The notes under the pieces: generated by a model
Told to the model about the DNA's origin: nothing
Database searches by the model: none
Seen by the model: only the letters and a program-made list of their open reading frames with translations
Assembly (NCBI GenBank): GCA_013290025.1
Contig: JABCYV010000006.1
Location: forward strand, 1-49,926
Source: Acidobacteriota bacterium
GTDB taxonomy: Bacteria > Acidobacteriota > Terriglobia > Terriglobales > Acidobacteriaceae
Direction of reading: 5' to 3'
DNA: 49,926 bases
Part shown: positions 7,559 to 16,831 of the stretch, piece after piece
Layout of the letters: every line of letters begins with the position of its first letter
Numbering within the stretch: position 1 is the first letter of the stretch
Position numbers and translations under genes: made by a program

Positions 7559-10075
7559 TTACCAGCCCAAGGTCACCACCTTTTCCACGTATCCGGTTCC
7601 CTGAGGGAAGCTGATCTGGATTCTGCGCAGCGCTTCGTGACTGGCGGGTATGTCGAGGTCGTTCGAGCGCACGTTAGCCTTGATATCGTTGATTCGCAAG
7701 AACAGGGTCTGTTGGCTGTTCGCGGGCGCTGCCAGTCTCAGCATGAGTGAGCGCTCCGACGCCCGTTGGTCCAATACTTTCAATTGACGCGTGGTAGAAC
7801 CCGGTTCGGGCAAACCGTGCGGAATGCCCACCTCGACCTTGGCTAGTGGAATCCTCAGTACGCCAGCGGCCATTTTGGAGCCCGGAGCGCCCGATTCCAG
7901 ATGCAATGTCGCAGCCCCGGGGCCGGTCGGGCTCACTTCCAACGTCGTGCCCACCCGCCTCATTGCGAGGTCCACAAAGGTGTTCCCGAGCGGCACATGA
8001 TGGAGTTCTGCCTCATTCCAATCCGCCGGCAGACTGGGTGTAACCCTGATCGTGTTTCGCTCCGCATTCCATTCCAGACCGAAAAGCCCTCGGATAGCGG
8101 GAGAGACTACCATGGCCGAAGACCATAACTGATGGGACGTACTCCGCCCCAATGGCTGGAAGAACTCGCCTGAAAGCAGCTCGGTGACAGCACCCAGATC
8201 CTGTGACCAGGTAAGATCGGCATTTTGCATCAGATGCGCATAACCTGAAAGGCTCCGACCGTTTCGATATTCGGAGAGCGATACCCAGCCGGTGAACAAT
8301 GGCCACACCGTACCCTGGTGATAGCTAATAGGATCGTAAAAGCTCGCTTTCGGACTTAAGTCTCGGGTACCCCAGTCGGTCGAGAATTCATCAGACGCCC
8401 AGCGACTCAGCATTGGTCCAGGCTGCTGAAGCCTCAACGCGCCGTCCCAGTCGGCAACCGCGGGATAGATTGTCGCACTTGGGTCGGTGGTTCCGTTCCC
8501 GTTCCAGCTGAAAGCGTAAAAGTGTTCCTTCGGGACGAAATACTCTTTCTCGATTTGCTGCTTGATGTGACTGGCGCGCTGACCAGCCTCTAAAGCCATC
8601 TGCGGATGTCCGGCGGCGCGCGCAAGGTTTGCAAACGCACTGCTTGCCTGCTGGTCAAGCGCAGCTAGATATATTTCCTGGAGAGGCATGCCTGGCGGCC
8701 ACGATTCCACCCAACCCGATCCCTCCGTATTCTCGTAGATGCCGTCGCCGTCGGAGTCGTGGGATCGCTCGAAGTTCCAGGCTTTCTGCACAGCATCCCA
8801 ATGCGATCTAACAAAGGCTTGATCTCCGCTGACTTTGAGGTAGTCGCTCATGGCCATGATCAGCAGTGGCGTAGCATCCGCCGAGGCAAACTCGTAGGGG
8901 AGACTCTTCCAGTCAATCAGGTCTGCGGTTTGCGACCACTCGTGCATGATCTTGCCGTCCGCACGTTGCCGATGTATTAGAAATTCGAGTTCGTCTCGAG
9001 CGAGCTGGAAATCTCCGTAGCTATTCACTGCGTAGAGTGTCCACAAGGCGTCGCGGCCGAAATACCATCCGAAGCCCGGCCGGGCGGACTCTCCCGAGGA
9101 ATAAAACCCCGCAACCAGCGCGGTTTCCTGATGAGTGAGGGTTTGGACGCGAAGCTGTTCGATCGCCAGTTCTGCCCACAAGAAGGCTTGATTGAACTCT
9201 TCGTCAGGCGTCTTGATGCTGAGGTGTTCGCGCAAGAAGTTCTGGTAATAGTTCTGATTGTCGTGAAAAAGCGACACAAAAGAGCTTTCCATCGCATGTA
9301 GCTTTTCTTCCAACGCTGCGGTCGTGGAAGCGGTCTTAGTGTCAGCGGTCACCAATAGTAAAGGAAAGATCTTGTCCGAGTCCGAGGTGGGATCGAAGTT
9401 GAGTACAAACTCGAGAGGATAAGTTTGCGGCCGTTCCTGATAGGGCGCCAGCGTGCCCCGCGTTGCCTGTGGCATCGCGATGGCAGCGGCATGGTCCGGA
9501 AAGTTCAAATGCAGCACATAAAAGCCGCCTTGCAAGTTGACCCATTCCGGCGAAGGATAGTCATCCGAGGGAGCAGGCCACATCAACTTCATCTCTGGCG
9601 TGAAGTGGAAGGTGAGCGTCATAGGTCGCACCGCTTCGATCTGGTAAAAGGCGAGAACTCCAGCGCCGTCGTGTGGTTGCTGGGGAGCGAAGAGAATTTC
9701 GCGAACCGTGAAATTGGCATGCGAGAAGGTGATGGTTGTGTGGTCGGGCTGAACCTCGATTCCGGCCGCATATTTATTCAGGTCGATTGGTACTGGGTAA
9801 TCCTTCATCTCAGCCGTGATCCTCATGTTGCTGAAGATCTTCCACGGAAAGATCCATGCCTCAAAGGTTCCGTCTTGCCACCCCAGCATCGCTCCGCGGG
9901 GACCAACGACCGAGAAAGGCCTGGACGGTACCGCCTCACGAACGATTGAGATAGGGCCGGTACCCTGAAAAGGGAACCTGGGAATAGGTGAGAGGACATC
10001 CTGGGCAGAACCTGCCGGCGTTTGCGCGACCGCCCAAATTCCGCAGATGAGTATTACGAAGAGATGCTTCGCCAT
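7559..10075 (-). CDS. Secreted (alpha/alpha)6-barrel glycosidase, amylo-1,6-glucosidase-like
   Basis: An 838-residue exported enzyme with signal peptide MAKHLFVILICGIWAVAQTPAGSA. The first ~290 residues look like a beta-sandwich domain (ILFAPQQPHDGAGVLAFYQI). A six-hairpin catalytic domain follows: GWYFGRDALWTLYAV, GKIMHEWSQTADLIDW, DSDGDGIYENTEGSGWVESW, STDWGTRDLSPKASFYDP and HQGTVWPLFTGW. These resemble bacterial glycogen-debranching/GDE_C-like and related glycosidases; acidic residues in GRDALW, MHEWSQ and GWVESW are catalytic candidates. The substrate cannot be read from sequence. The ATG lies 3 bp after the stop of the upstream CRTAC1 gene, so the two are almost certainly co-translated. 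It is a paralogue of the protein at 16832-19501. Confidence 0.85.
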   Translation of the reverse strand: MAKHLFVILICGIWAVAQTPAGSAQDVLSPIPRFPFQGTGPISIVREAVPSRPFSVVGPRGAMLGWQDGTFEAWIFPWKIFSNMRITAEMKDYPVPIDLNKYAAGIEVQPDHTTITFSHANFTVREILFAPQQPHDGAGVLAFYQIEAVRPMTLTFHFTPEMKLMWPAPSDDYPSPEWVNLQGGFYVLHLNFPDHAAAIAMPQATRGTLAPYQERPQTYPLEFVLNFDPTSDSDKIFPLLLVTADTKTASTTAALEEKLHAMESSFVSLFHDNQNYYQNFLREHLSIKTPDEEFNQAFLWAELAIEQLRVQTLTHQETALVAGFYSSGESARPGFGWYFGRDALWTLYAVNSYGDFQLARDELEFLIHRQRADGKIMHEWSQTADLIDWKSLPYEFASADATPLLIMAMSDYLKVSGDQAFVRSHWDAVQKAWNFERSHDSDGDGIYENTEGSGWVESWPPGMPLQEIYLAALDQQASSAFANLARAAGHPQMALEAGQRASHIKQQIEKEYFVPKEHFYAFSWNGNGTTDPSATIYPAVADWDGALRLQQPGPMLSRWASDEFSTDWGTRDLSPKASFYDPISYHQGTVWPLFTGWVSLSEYRNGRSLSGYAHLMQNADLTWSQDLGAVTELLSGEFFQPLGRSTSHQLWSSAMVVSPAIRGLFGLEWNAERNTIRVTPSLPADWNEAELHHVPLGNTFVDLAMRRVGTTLEVSPTGPGAATLHLESGAPGSKMAAGVLRIPLAKVEVGIPHGLPEPGSTTRQLKVLDQRASERSLMLRLAAPANSQQTLFLRINDIKANVRSNDLDIPASHEALRRIQISFPQGTGYVEKVVTLGW

Positions 10076-10078
10076 TCA

Positions 10079-11866
10079 CTAAGTTCCGGGGAGATGATTT
10101 TGTGCCTTTCCACTGCCCTCCGTGAGACTGACGAAATGATCGACTCCCTTGGGGGCGAAGCTCTCATTCAAACCGCTTGGCCAGCGCACCTCGATGCGGT
10201 CTACCCCGGTGCTTTCACCTAAACCGAAGTGAAGCCGCAGGTCATTGCTGGAAATGTAACTGGAGCCGCTGCGTACCTCCTGCACGAACTTCCGGCTGCC
10301 GGAGAATACGGTGACCTGGGCGCCGATACCATCACGGTTCGATTTCGTGCCCTCCAGCGTAACGCCCAGCCAATGATTCTTGTTAGCCGCCAGATTGACT
10401 AACAGCATGGGGGTTCCGCTCATGTTATTCACAACCGCCGACTGTCGGCCATCGTTCCAGAGATCGGCTATCGCCAATCCCCGGCTCGACGCCGGTTCCG
10501 TGCACCCTGGCCCAGCCTTCTGACTGATGTCCTTGAACTTTCCATCGCCGGTATTCCAATACAAAAGTCTCGGCTCTTTGTAGGAAGAGCCAAGATGCGC
10601 GGTGTCTACTTCCGGGTATACGTGGCCATTCACAGAGAGAATGTCCAGCCAGCCATCATTGTCGACGTCCAGAAACATGGCTCCCCAACCCAGATATTGT
10701 GTGTTGAGCCCCAGGCCGGCTTCGAAGATTCTGGAGGAAAATGTGCCATCTCCGTTGTTCCGGTATAGAGATGATCGGTCATCGGAGAAGTTAGTTTTGA
10801 AAATGTCCGGGCGGCCATCGCCATCGTAGTCGCCGATCGTGGCACCCATTCCGGCTTGCTCACGGCCATCTTCATCAAATGCGACTCCCGTCTCCGCACC
10901 GACGTCAGTAAATGTTCCGTCTTTATTATTTCTGTAGAGGATGCTGGGAGTGCTGTCGCATGCAACATAGATGTCGGGCCAGCCGTCATTGTTGTAGTCA
11001 AGTGTCGAAACACCTAAGCAGTAATGCCCATTAGTCTTCTCGATACCACTGGCTTTGCTGACGTCGGCGAACTTGCCGTTCCCCAGGTTGTGATAAAGCA
11101 CATTGGGCGTTGACGGAAGTCCGCGCGGCCCACACATGACGGGAGTCCCTTTCCAGATGCACATTACGCCCTCGCCTGGCTTGGGCGTGGTTGCCAGGTC
11201 AAAGTAGGCGTAGTTCGAAACCATCAGATCAAGTCTGCCGTCCCGGTCGTAATCGACGAACGCGCAACCCGCGCCCCAACTCTTGCCGTTTCCAGCCACC
11301 CCCGCATCAGCCGCGACCTCCTTGAACGTCCCATTGCGTTCGTTGTGGTAAAGGCGATTCTTCCCGTAGTAAGTGACGTACAGGTCATCATATCCGTCAT
11401 TGTCGTAATCCCCGACGCAGGCGCCTTGCCCCCAACCCGCCGCGGACAAGCCGGCTGCAGCGGTCACGTCGGTGAAGGTTCCGTCGTGATTGTTGTGATA
11501 GAGGTGACTTGTCGGCAGAGATTCATGCGCCGGCTTAGCCTCGAGCGTATCGCCATTGACCAGGAAAATGTCGGGCCAGCCATCGTGATCATAATCGAGG
11601 ATGGCCACCCCGCTCCCCGTAGTCTCGATGATGTACTTCTTCGTATTCACGCCGCCATTCACATTTTGCATCCGCAAGCCGGCTGGTTGGGCGACATCCA
11701 CAAACCACGCTGGACCGATGTTAGCTGTGCTGGGTGGGTAAGGGCCCTTTGCGCTTCGCTCAATCGGGGGAACGAACGCCGGCTGCACGATTTGGGCAGT
11801 CGCAATGCGCCCGGCCACAAGGCACAAAGATAAGAAAACACGGCTCGACCTACCCCACGCCAACAT
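10079..11866 (-). CDS. CRTAC1-family secreted protein: FG-GAP/VCBS repeats plus ASPIC/UnbV domain
   Basis: A 595-residue exported protein (signal MLAWGRSSRVFLSLCLVAGRIATA). At least six Ca-binding-type D-x-D-x-D-G-x-x-D loops occur at regular spacing: DYDHDGWPD, DYDNDGYDD, DYDRDGRLD, DYNNDGWPD, DYDGDGRPD and DVDNDGWLD, as in integrin-like beta-propellers. The C-terminal part (GIGAQVTVFSGSRKF, LRLHFGLGEST, IEVRWPSG) is the ASPIC/UnbV domain. Family function is poorly known; binding of glycans or proteins outside the cell is an inference. The start codon faces the TPR gene on the other strand; the 3' end is 3 bp from the glycosidase start, making a two-gene operon. Confidence 0.9.
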   Translation of the reverse strand: MLAWGRSSRVFLSLCLVAGRIATAQIVQPAFVPPIERSAKGPYPPSTANIGPAWFVDVAQPAGLRMQNVNGGVNTKKYIIETTGSGVAILDYDHDGWPDIFLVNGDTLEAKPAHESLPTSHLYHNNHDGTFTDVTAAAGLSAAGWGQGACVGDYDNDGYDDLYVTYYGKNRLYHNERNGTFKEVAADAGVAGNGKSWGAGCAFVDYDRDGRLDLMVSNYAYFDLATTPKPGEGVMCIWKGTPVMCGPRGLPSTPNVLYHNLGNGKFADVSKASGIEKTNGHYCLGVSTLDYNNDGWPDIYVACDSTPSILYRNNKDGTFTDVGAETGVAFDEDGREQAGMGATIGDYDGDGRPDIFKTNFSDDRSSLYRNNGDGTFSSRIFEAGLGLNTQYLGWGAMFLDVDNDGWLDILSVNGHVYPEVDTAHLGSSYKEPRLLYWNTGDGKFKDISQKAGPGCTEPASSRGLAIADLWNDGRQSAVVNNMSGTPMLLVNLAANKNHWLGVTLEGTKSNRDGIGAQVTVFSGSRKFVQEVRSGSSYISSNDLRLHFGLGESTGVDRIEVRWPSGLNESFAPKGVDHFVSLTEGSGKAQNHLPGT

Positions 11867-11924
11867 GAAGAAATCCTATCATCGCGTTGCCCGGTTAATT
11901 GCGGTCGGTAGTATTCTGGGCGCT

Positions 11925-12947
11925 ATGCGTGCCGGCTTTTTCATCCTTTTACTAGCACACGGTCTCTTCGCGCTCGCTCAATCCGCCCCATCCGTTGCCC
12001 CACCACCCTCATTGGAAGCTGCGCGGCAGAAATTGGAACACGGTCAGATCAAAGAGGCAATCGAGATGCTGCAACCGATGGCTGCGGCACAACCGCCCAT
12101 TCGGGGAGCCGCACATGAGTTGGGCGTCGCCTATTACCGGGCGGGAAAGTTGCTGCAGGCTGAACAGGCTTTTACCCAGGCGGAAAAGGAAGACCCGAAT
12201 GACATCGAGTCGGTACAGATGCATGGCCTAACGCTTTATCGTCTGGGCCGGCCGGCGGCGGCGATCCCATTCCTTGAGCGGGTTCGGCAATGGACCCCCG
12301 ACGCAAACGCCGACGCTAACTACGTCCTCGGCCTTTGCTATTTGAACTCTCAACGTTACGACGACGCCCGTGCCGCTTTTGCCGCTCAGTACGGTGTTGC
12401 TCCCAACTCGGGTGCCGCATATCTGCTGTCCGCGACCATGCTTATGCACGCCAACCTTCCCGAACTCGCTGCTCAAGCCGCACAGAAGGCCTTGGAGCAA
12501 ACTCCAAAGCTTCCGTTGGCCCACTTCATGCTTGGTGAGGTCTATCTTTACAAATCTGATGTCGACCGCGCCAGGCAGGAATTTGAACAGGAACGAGAGA
12601 TCAATCCTACCTATCCTGCCATCTATGACCGGCTGGGAGATGTTTATTTGCGAACCGGCAAATACCAGGAAGCACAACAATCGCTCGCCAAGGCAATCTC
12701 GCTCGACACCTCCAGCACCGGCCCTTTTATCCTGATGGGTAAAGTTCTCTTGAAAAAGGATGACCCGCAAACTGCGGCCATGTATCTCCAACACGCCGAA
12801 AAGATGGATCCCGCTAACTACATTACCCACACGCTGCTCGGCCAGGCCTACCGCAGTCTCGGCAGAGAAGCGGAAGCAAAAGCTGAAATCGACGCAGCCT
12901 CGAAGATCCAGGCCTCCAGCGAGCTGAAGTTAGAACCGGTCCAGTAG
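11925..12947 (+). CDS. Secreted TPR-repeat protein
   Basis: A tetratricopeptide protein of 340 residues if it starts at ATG 11925, where MRAGFFILLLAHGLFALAQS is a clean signal peptide. The ORF is open from 11805, and ATG 11865 (MKKSYHRVARLI) is an alternative that would overlap the start codon of the divergent CRTAC1 gene; I prefer 11925 because of the signal peptide and the -10-like TAGTAT ending 10 nt before it. TPR units follow from residue ~35 (LEHGQIKEAIEMLQPM, LGVAYYRAGKLLQAEQAF, YDRLGDVYLRTGKYQEAQQSL, YLQHAEKMDPANY) and fill the protein. TPRs are protein-interaction scaffolds; here probably periplasmic. It is upstream of, and likely functionally tied to, the TonB receptor. Confidence 0.87.
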   Translation: MRAGFFILLLAHGLFALAQSAPSVAPPPSLEAARQKLEHGQIKEAIEMLQPMAAAQPPIRGAAHELGVAYYRAGKLLQAEQAFTQAEKEDPNDIESVQMHGLTLYRLGRPAAAIPFLERVRQWTPDANADANYVLGLCYLNSQRYDDARAAFAAQYGVAPNSGAAYLLSATMLMHANLPELAAQAAQKALEQTPKLPLAHFMLGEVYLYKSDVDRARQEFEQEREINPTYPAIYDRLGDVYLRTGKYQEAQQSLAKAISLDTSSTGPFILMGKVLLKKDDPQTAAMYLQHAEKMDPANYITHTLLGQAYRSLGREAEAKAEIDAASKIQASSELKLEPVQ

Positions 12948-13174
12948 CGGAACCAACTGCTTATTTTGGCGCTGACCATGCTTCGCCCTAGACTGTCCGT
13001 CTCTGTTTGCAGAGATGAGATGTTATGTCTTCTGCCATGCGTCAAATGCTGGCGACGCTACCGTATCGATGAGGACAATTGTCTCCAAGAAAAGAGCAAC
13101 CCAGCATCCAGATTCTGCATCTAGCGCATCGTTTTCCTAAGGTGTTTTCCACGCAGAATACAAGGAGTGTTCCC

Positions 13175-16100
13175 ATGCGGAATAAGGGTGCGAGTGCTTA
13201 TGCGTGTCTTGCGGGCCGTGGCTGGCTGCAACGCGAATCGAACCTGCTACTCATCGTAGCGTTGGCTTTTCTTACCGTGGGAGCATTGCGTCCCGCGTTC
13301 TCGCAAGCCGTTTACGGATCGATTTTCGGAACCGTTACCGACAACACCGGTGCAGTCATCCCCAATGCAACCATCACCGTTACTGACATTGCTAAAGGAG
13401 TCTCGGTCACTACCCAGACCAACGACAGCGGACAATACACCATGCAACACCTCATTCCTGACACCTATCAGGTACAGGTCGAGGTGACAGGATTCCAGAA
13501 GGCGACTGTGGACGGCATCATCGTGTATGCGGATACTTCGCCTAAAGTGGATGTCCAGTTGACCGTCGGCACCGTCAGCCAGACAGTGAGCGTGACCTCG
13601 GAAGCGCCGCTTTTGCAAACGGAGCGCACCGACGTGGCCACAATTCTGAATGATCGTGCTGTGGAAAACCTCCCTAATCTGAACCGGAACTTTACCGCCT
13701 TCGAGCTGCTCACCCCCGGGACCAGCTACATTGGCTGGAATGTAAGCGAAGCAGAGAATCCGCAGCGCAGCCAGCAGATCGAAGTCAACGGCCAACTCCC
13801 CTTCGCAACCGGCTACGAACTTGACGGTACCGACAATCAGGACCCAGTCATCGGTATCGCCGTTATCAATCCCAACCTCGACGCGGTGTCGGAGATGAAG
13901 GTCACTTCGCAGAACTACGACGCGGAGTTCGGCAAGGCTGTCGCGGGGCTGGTCACGGCGCAGACAAAATCAGGCAGCAACACTTTCCATGGCTCCGCTT
14001 TTGAGTTTCGGCGTTCCGACGCGACTCAGGCTCGCGACCCGTTTACGCAGTTCGCCCGCGATCCTCTGACCGGCCGATTCATTCCTTCTACCATGCACAA
14101 TCAATTTGGTGGTTCGTTCGGCGGCCCCATCAAAAAGGACAAACTCTTCTTTTTCTTAGACTATGAAGGCCTGCGCGAAAGAACCGGACAGTCTTTTCTG
14201 CAGAGTGTGCCGACAGCGTTGGCCAAAAGCACTTGCAGCTCCACGACTGGCCCGGGATGCAACCTGAGTGACTATCTTTCTCTGGGACAAATCTTTGATC
14301 CAACAACCGGTAATCCGAACGACGGGACCGGTCGCACGGCCTTCACCGGAAACATTATTCCGAACAGCAGGCTTTCGCTGCCAGTTGTAAACCTGATGAA
14401 CCTTTTGCCGGCGCCGAATTTTGGAGTTCCCAGCCTAACAACGCAGAATTATCTGGCCTCCGGCTCCGGAAGGTTCGATACCAACCAGGCAGATGTGCGT
14501 GTCGACCACCAGCTCTCGCAGAACACTCACCTTTTCGGCCGCTACACGTTCTTTGACTCTTCACTGAACGGTGCCCCGGTTTTCGGCCCTGCTGGAGGAA
14601 AGGGCTTTGGCAGCAATGGATTTGCCGGCACCGACAAAGGGCGGACTCACAGCCTCGCCGCTGGTTTCGACCACACTTTTTCCACAACCTGGCTGACTGA
14701 CGTTCGATTTGGTTGGTTCCGCTGGCACATTAACGAGCTGCAGCCCGGCTTCAATCAGCCGCTGGGAACACAATTGGGCATTCCCGGAGTGAATCAGGGG
14801 GACCTGTCTCTGAATGGCGGCCTGCCACAGTTCAATATCAAGGGACTTACAGATGTCGGATCGTCTGCTGCCTACGGAACCACTGCTGCCCAATTCCTCG
14901 AGAAAGAAGATCAGTACCAGTTGGTAAACAACTGGAGTCACTCCATGGGACGGCACAACATCAAGTTTGGCGCAGATGTGCGCTACGCGCTCCAGCACCT
15001 GGTCGGTCTTGACAATAACAACGTACGCACCGGCAACTTCCATTTTGACCCGATCAATACCGGAAGCTCTACCTCTGCCGGGGTTGGCCTCGCGACGTTT
15101 CTACTTGGTGACGTGACCGCATTTCAGCGCACCCAGACCCAAAACACTAGTGCGGCGGAACGGCAGAAACGGATGTTCTACTACGCTCAGGACACCTGGC
15201 GTATCGCCAACAATGTCACCATTAATTATGGCTTGCGTTGGGAGATCTACTTCCCGGAGACGGTTAACGGCCGCGGCCGGGGCGGTTTGCTGGACCTCAA
15301 CACAGGTAATATCCGCATCGCCGGTTTCGGACCATACGGCACGAACCTGAATGTAAAGAAGAGCTTTACAAACTTCGCACCACGTGTGGGCGTGAGCTGG
15401 CAAGCCAAGAAAAACACCGTTGTCCGTGCCGGCTACGGTCGCGTATATGGGATGGGATGGTCGGGCGATATTTTTGGAGAAGTGCTTACTTTCTCATTTC
15501 CGACACAGGTATCACAGAACTTGAACGCGGGAACGACCTTCGGTTCGCTGTTCAATCTTACAAACGGACCGCCGGGGTTCGTATTCCCGCCTATTCCGGC
15601 AAACGGCAACTTTCCGCTCCCGAACGGTATCGGCGTACCCACCAGGCCTCTGTACATGCGTATTCCTACGTTAGACGCGTGGAATTTGGCTATTCAGCAT
15701 GAACTCACCCAGAGTATGGCGCTGCAGATCGCCTATGTAGGCAGTCACGGTGTCCACAACATGTTCGATTCTTCCAACCAATTCGACCCTAACGAGCCGA
15801 CCATTGCGGGCTTCGGCCAGATCAACCCGTTAACTGGCATGGCTTTCACGACAGATGATCGCCATCCGTATTTCAACGGCGATGCGCAGCAGCTAGGGGT
15901 CGGTTTCGGCCATCCCTTCGGCTGGACTCAGGGCATTCGCTATAACGCAAATTTGGCCACTAGCAACTACAATGCCCTGCAGACAAAACTGGAGAAGCGC
16001 TTCAGCAACGGAGTTCAGTTCCTGGCTCACTATACCTGGTCTCGTTCCATGACGCACGAGTCGGACTACTTTTTCATCGATCCGCGTGTCGGCTATGGGG

Positions 16101-16735
16101 CCAGTTATTACAATCGTCGCAACGCGTTTGTGCTAGCGGGAAACTGGGACCTGCCAATTGGCAAAGGCCGGGCTTTCGGCGGCAATGTTCCAGGATGGCT
16201 CAACCAGGTGATCGGTGGTTTCAACCTGAATGGAACCCTGAGTTGGGAAAGCGGGTTGCCGTTCACGCCTTCCTACAACGAATGCGGTAACGATCGCGAT
16301 ACCGGCCCTTGCCGGGTGAGTCACATCGATGGGAGTCCCGACTACGGATTGGGGGCTGGATCGTTCGATCCGATCACACACACAGTACAGTATTTCGCGT
16401 CGGTACCCGCGTTGACCACGAATGGCCAGGTGGAAGGTCCCTTTGTCCGGCCCGCAATCGGCACGTTTGGCAACATCTTTCGCAACTCTCTCGTCGGGCC
16501 GGGCTTCTTCAATACCGACCTGTCCCTTCAAAAGGCGTTTGTGCTCACCGAGGCCGTGCGCCTGAAATTCAGGGTTGATGCTTTCAATGCATTTAATAAC
16601 AGGGAGCTCGGGCAGCCGAACTCGTGCGTGGATTGTCCGGCCAGTCAGAATCCTGGAAGGATCACCGACATCATGGCTTCTCAGGACGGAACCACCATGC
16701 GGCGTCTGCAGTTCGCCGTGCGTGTGGAATTCTAG
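13175..16735 (+). CDS. Oar-like TonB-dependent outer-membrane receptor
   Basis: A large outer-membrane beta-barrel for TonB-powered import. I place the start at ATG 13175, giving 1186 residues, because AAGGAG (13162-13167) precedes it and a signal sequence follows (LLLIVALAFLTVGALRPAFSQA); the track start 13079 is a TTG without support. A carboxypeptidase-regulatory domain comes first (YGSIFGTVTDNTGAVIPNATI), then a plug domain (YELDGTDNQDP, EFGKAVAGLVTAQTKSGSN, FGGSFGGPIKKDKLFFFLDYEG), then the barrel, ending LQFAVRVEF with the terminal aromatic residue usual for outer-membrane proteins. This architecture is greatly expanded in Acidobacteriota. Gene context (two glycosidases, TPR and CRTAC1 proteins) points to an oligosaccharide or glycoconjugate ligand, an inference only. 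Confidence 0.92.
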   Translation: MRNKGASAYACLAGRGWLQRESNLLLIVALAFLTVGALRPAFSQAVYGSIFGTVTDNTGAVIPNATITVTDIAKGVSVTTQTNDSGQYTMQHLIPDTYQVQVEVTGFQKATVDGIIVYADTSPKVDVQLTVGTVSQTVSVTSEAPLLQTERTDVATILNDRAVENLPNLNRNFTAFELLTPGTSYIGWNVSEAENPQRSQQIEVNGQLPFATGYELDGTDNQDPVIGIAVINPNLDAVSEMKVTSQNYDAEFGKAVAGLVTAQTKSGSNTFHGSAFEFRRSDATQARDPFTQFARDPLTGRFIPSTMHNQFGGSFGGPIKKDKLFFFLDYEGLRERTGQSFLQSVPTALAKSTCSSTTGPGCNLSDYLSLGQIFDPTTGNPNDGTGRTAFTGNIIPNSRLSLPVVNLMNLLPAPNFGVPSLTTQNYLASGSGRFDTNQADVRVDHQLSQNTHLFGRYTFFDSSLNGAPVFGPAGGKGFGSNGFAGTDKGRTHSLAAGFDHTFSTTWLTDVRFGWFRWHINELQPGFNQPLGTQLGIPGVNQGDLSLNGGLPQFNIKGLTDVGSSAAYGTTAAQFLEKEDQYQLVNNWSHSMGRHNIKFGADVRYALQHLVGLDNNNVRTGNFHFDPINTGSSTSAGVGLATFLLGDVTAFQRTQTQNTSAAERQKRMFYYAQDTWRIANNVTINYGLRWEIYFPETVNGRGRGGLLDLNTGNIRIAGFGPYGTNLNVKKSFTNFAPRVGVSWQAKKNTVVRAGYGRVYGMGWSGDIFGEVLTFSFPTQVSQNLNAGTTFGSLFNLTNGPPGFVFPPIPANGNFPLPNGIGVPTRPLYMRIPTLDAWNLAIQHELTQSMALQIAYVGSHGVHNMFDSSNQFDPNEPTIAGFGQINPLTGMAFTTDDRHPYFNGDAQQLGVGFGHPFGWTQGIRYNANLATSNYNALQTKLEKRFSNGVQFLAHYTWSRSMTHESDYFFIDPRVGYGASYYNRRNAFVLAGNWDLPIGKGRAFGGNVPGWLNQVIGGFNLNGTLSWESGLPFTPSYNECGNDRDTGPCRVSHIDGSPDYGLGAGSFDPITHTVQYFASVPALTTNGQVEGPFVRPAIGTFGNIFRNSLVGPGFFNTDLSLQKAFVLTEAVRLKFRVDAFNAFNNRELGQPNSCVDCPASQNPGRITDIMASQDGTTMRRLQFAVRVEF

Positions 16736-16831
16736 AGCCGGGCGCGGTAGGGAAGCTACGATTTAGGATGAATTTGAGGTAAGCATTTGCACGGGGGGAC
16801 GCGCGCGCCTACATCGACGCCGGTGCGTCAG

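Noticed and set aside
16736-16831. Terminator between the convergent TonB receptor and second glycosidase
   Set aside because: GC-rich short palindromes (GACGCGCGCGCC) but no stem followed by a T run on either strand.
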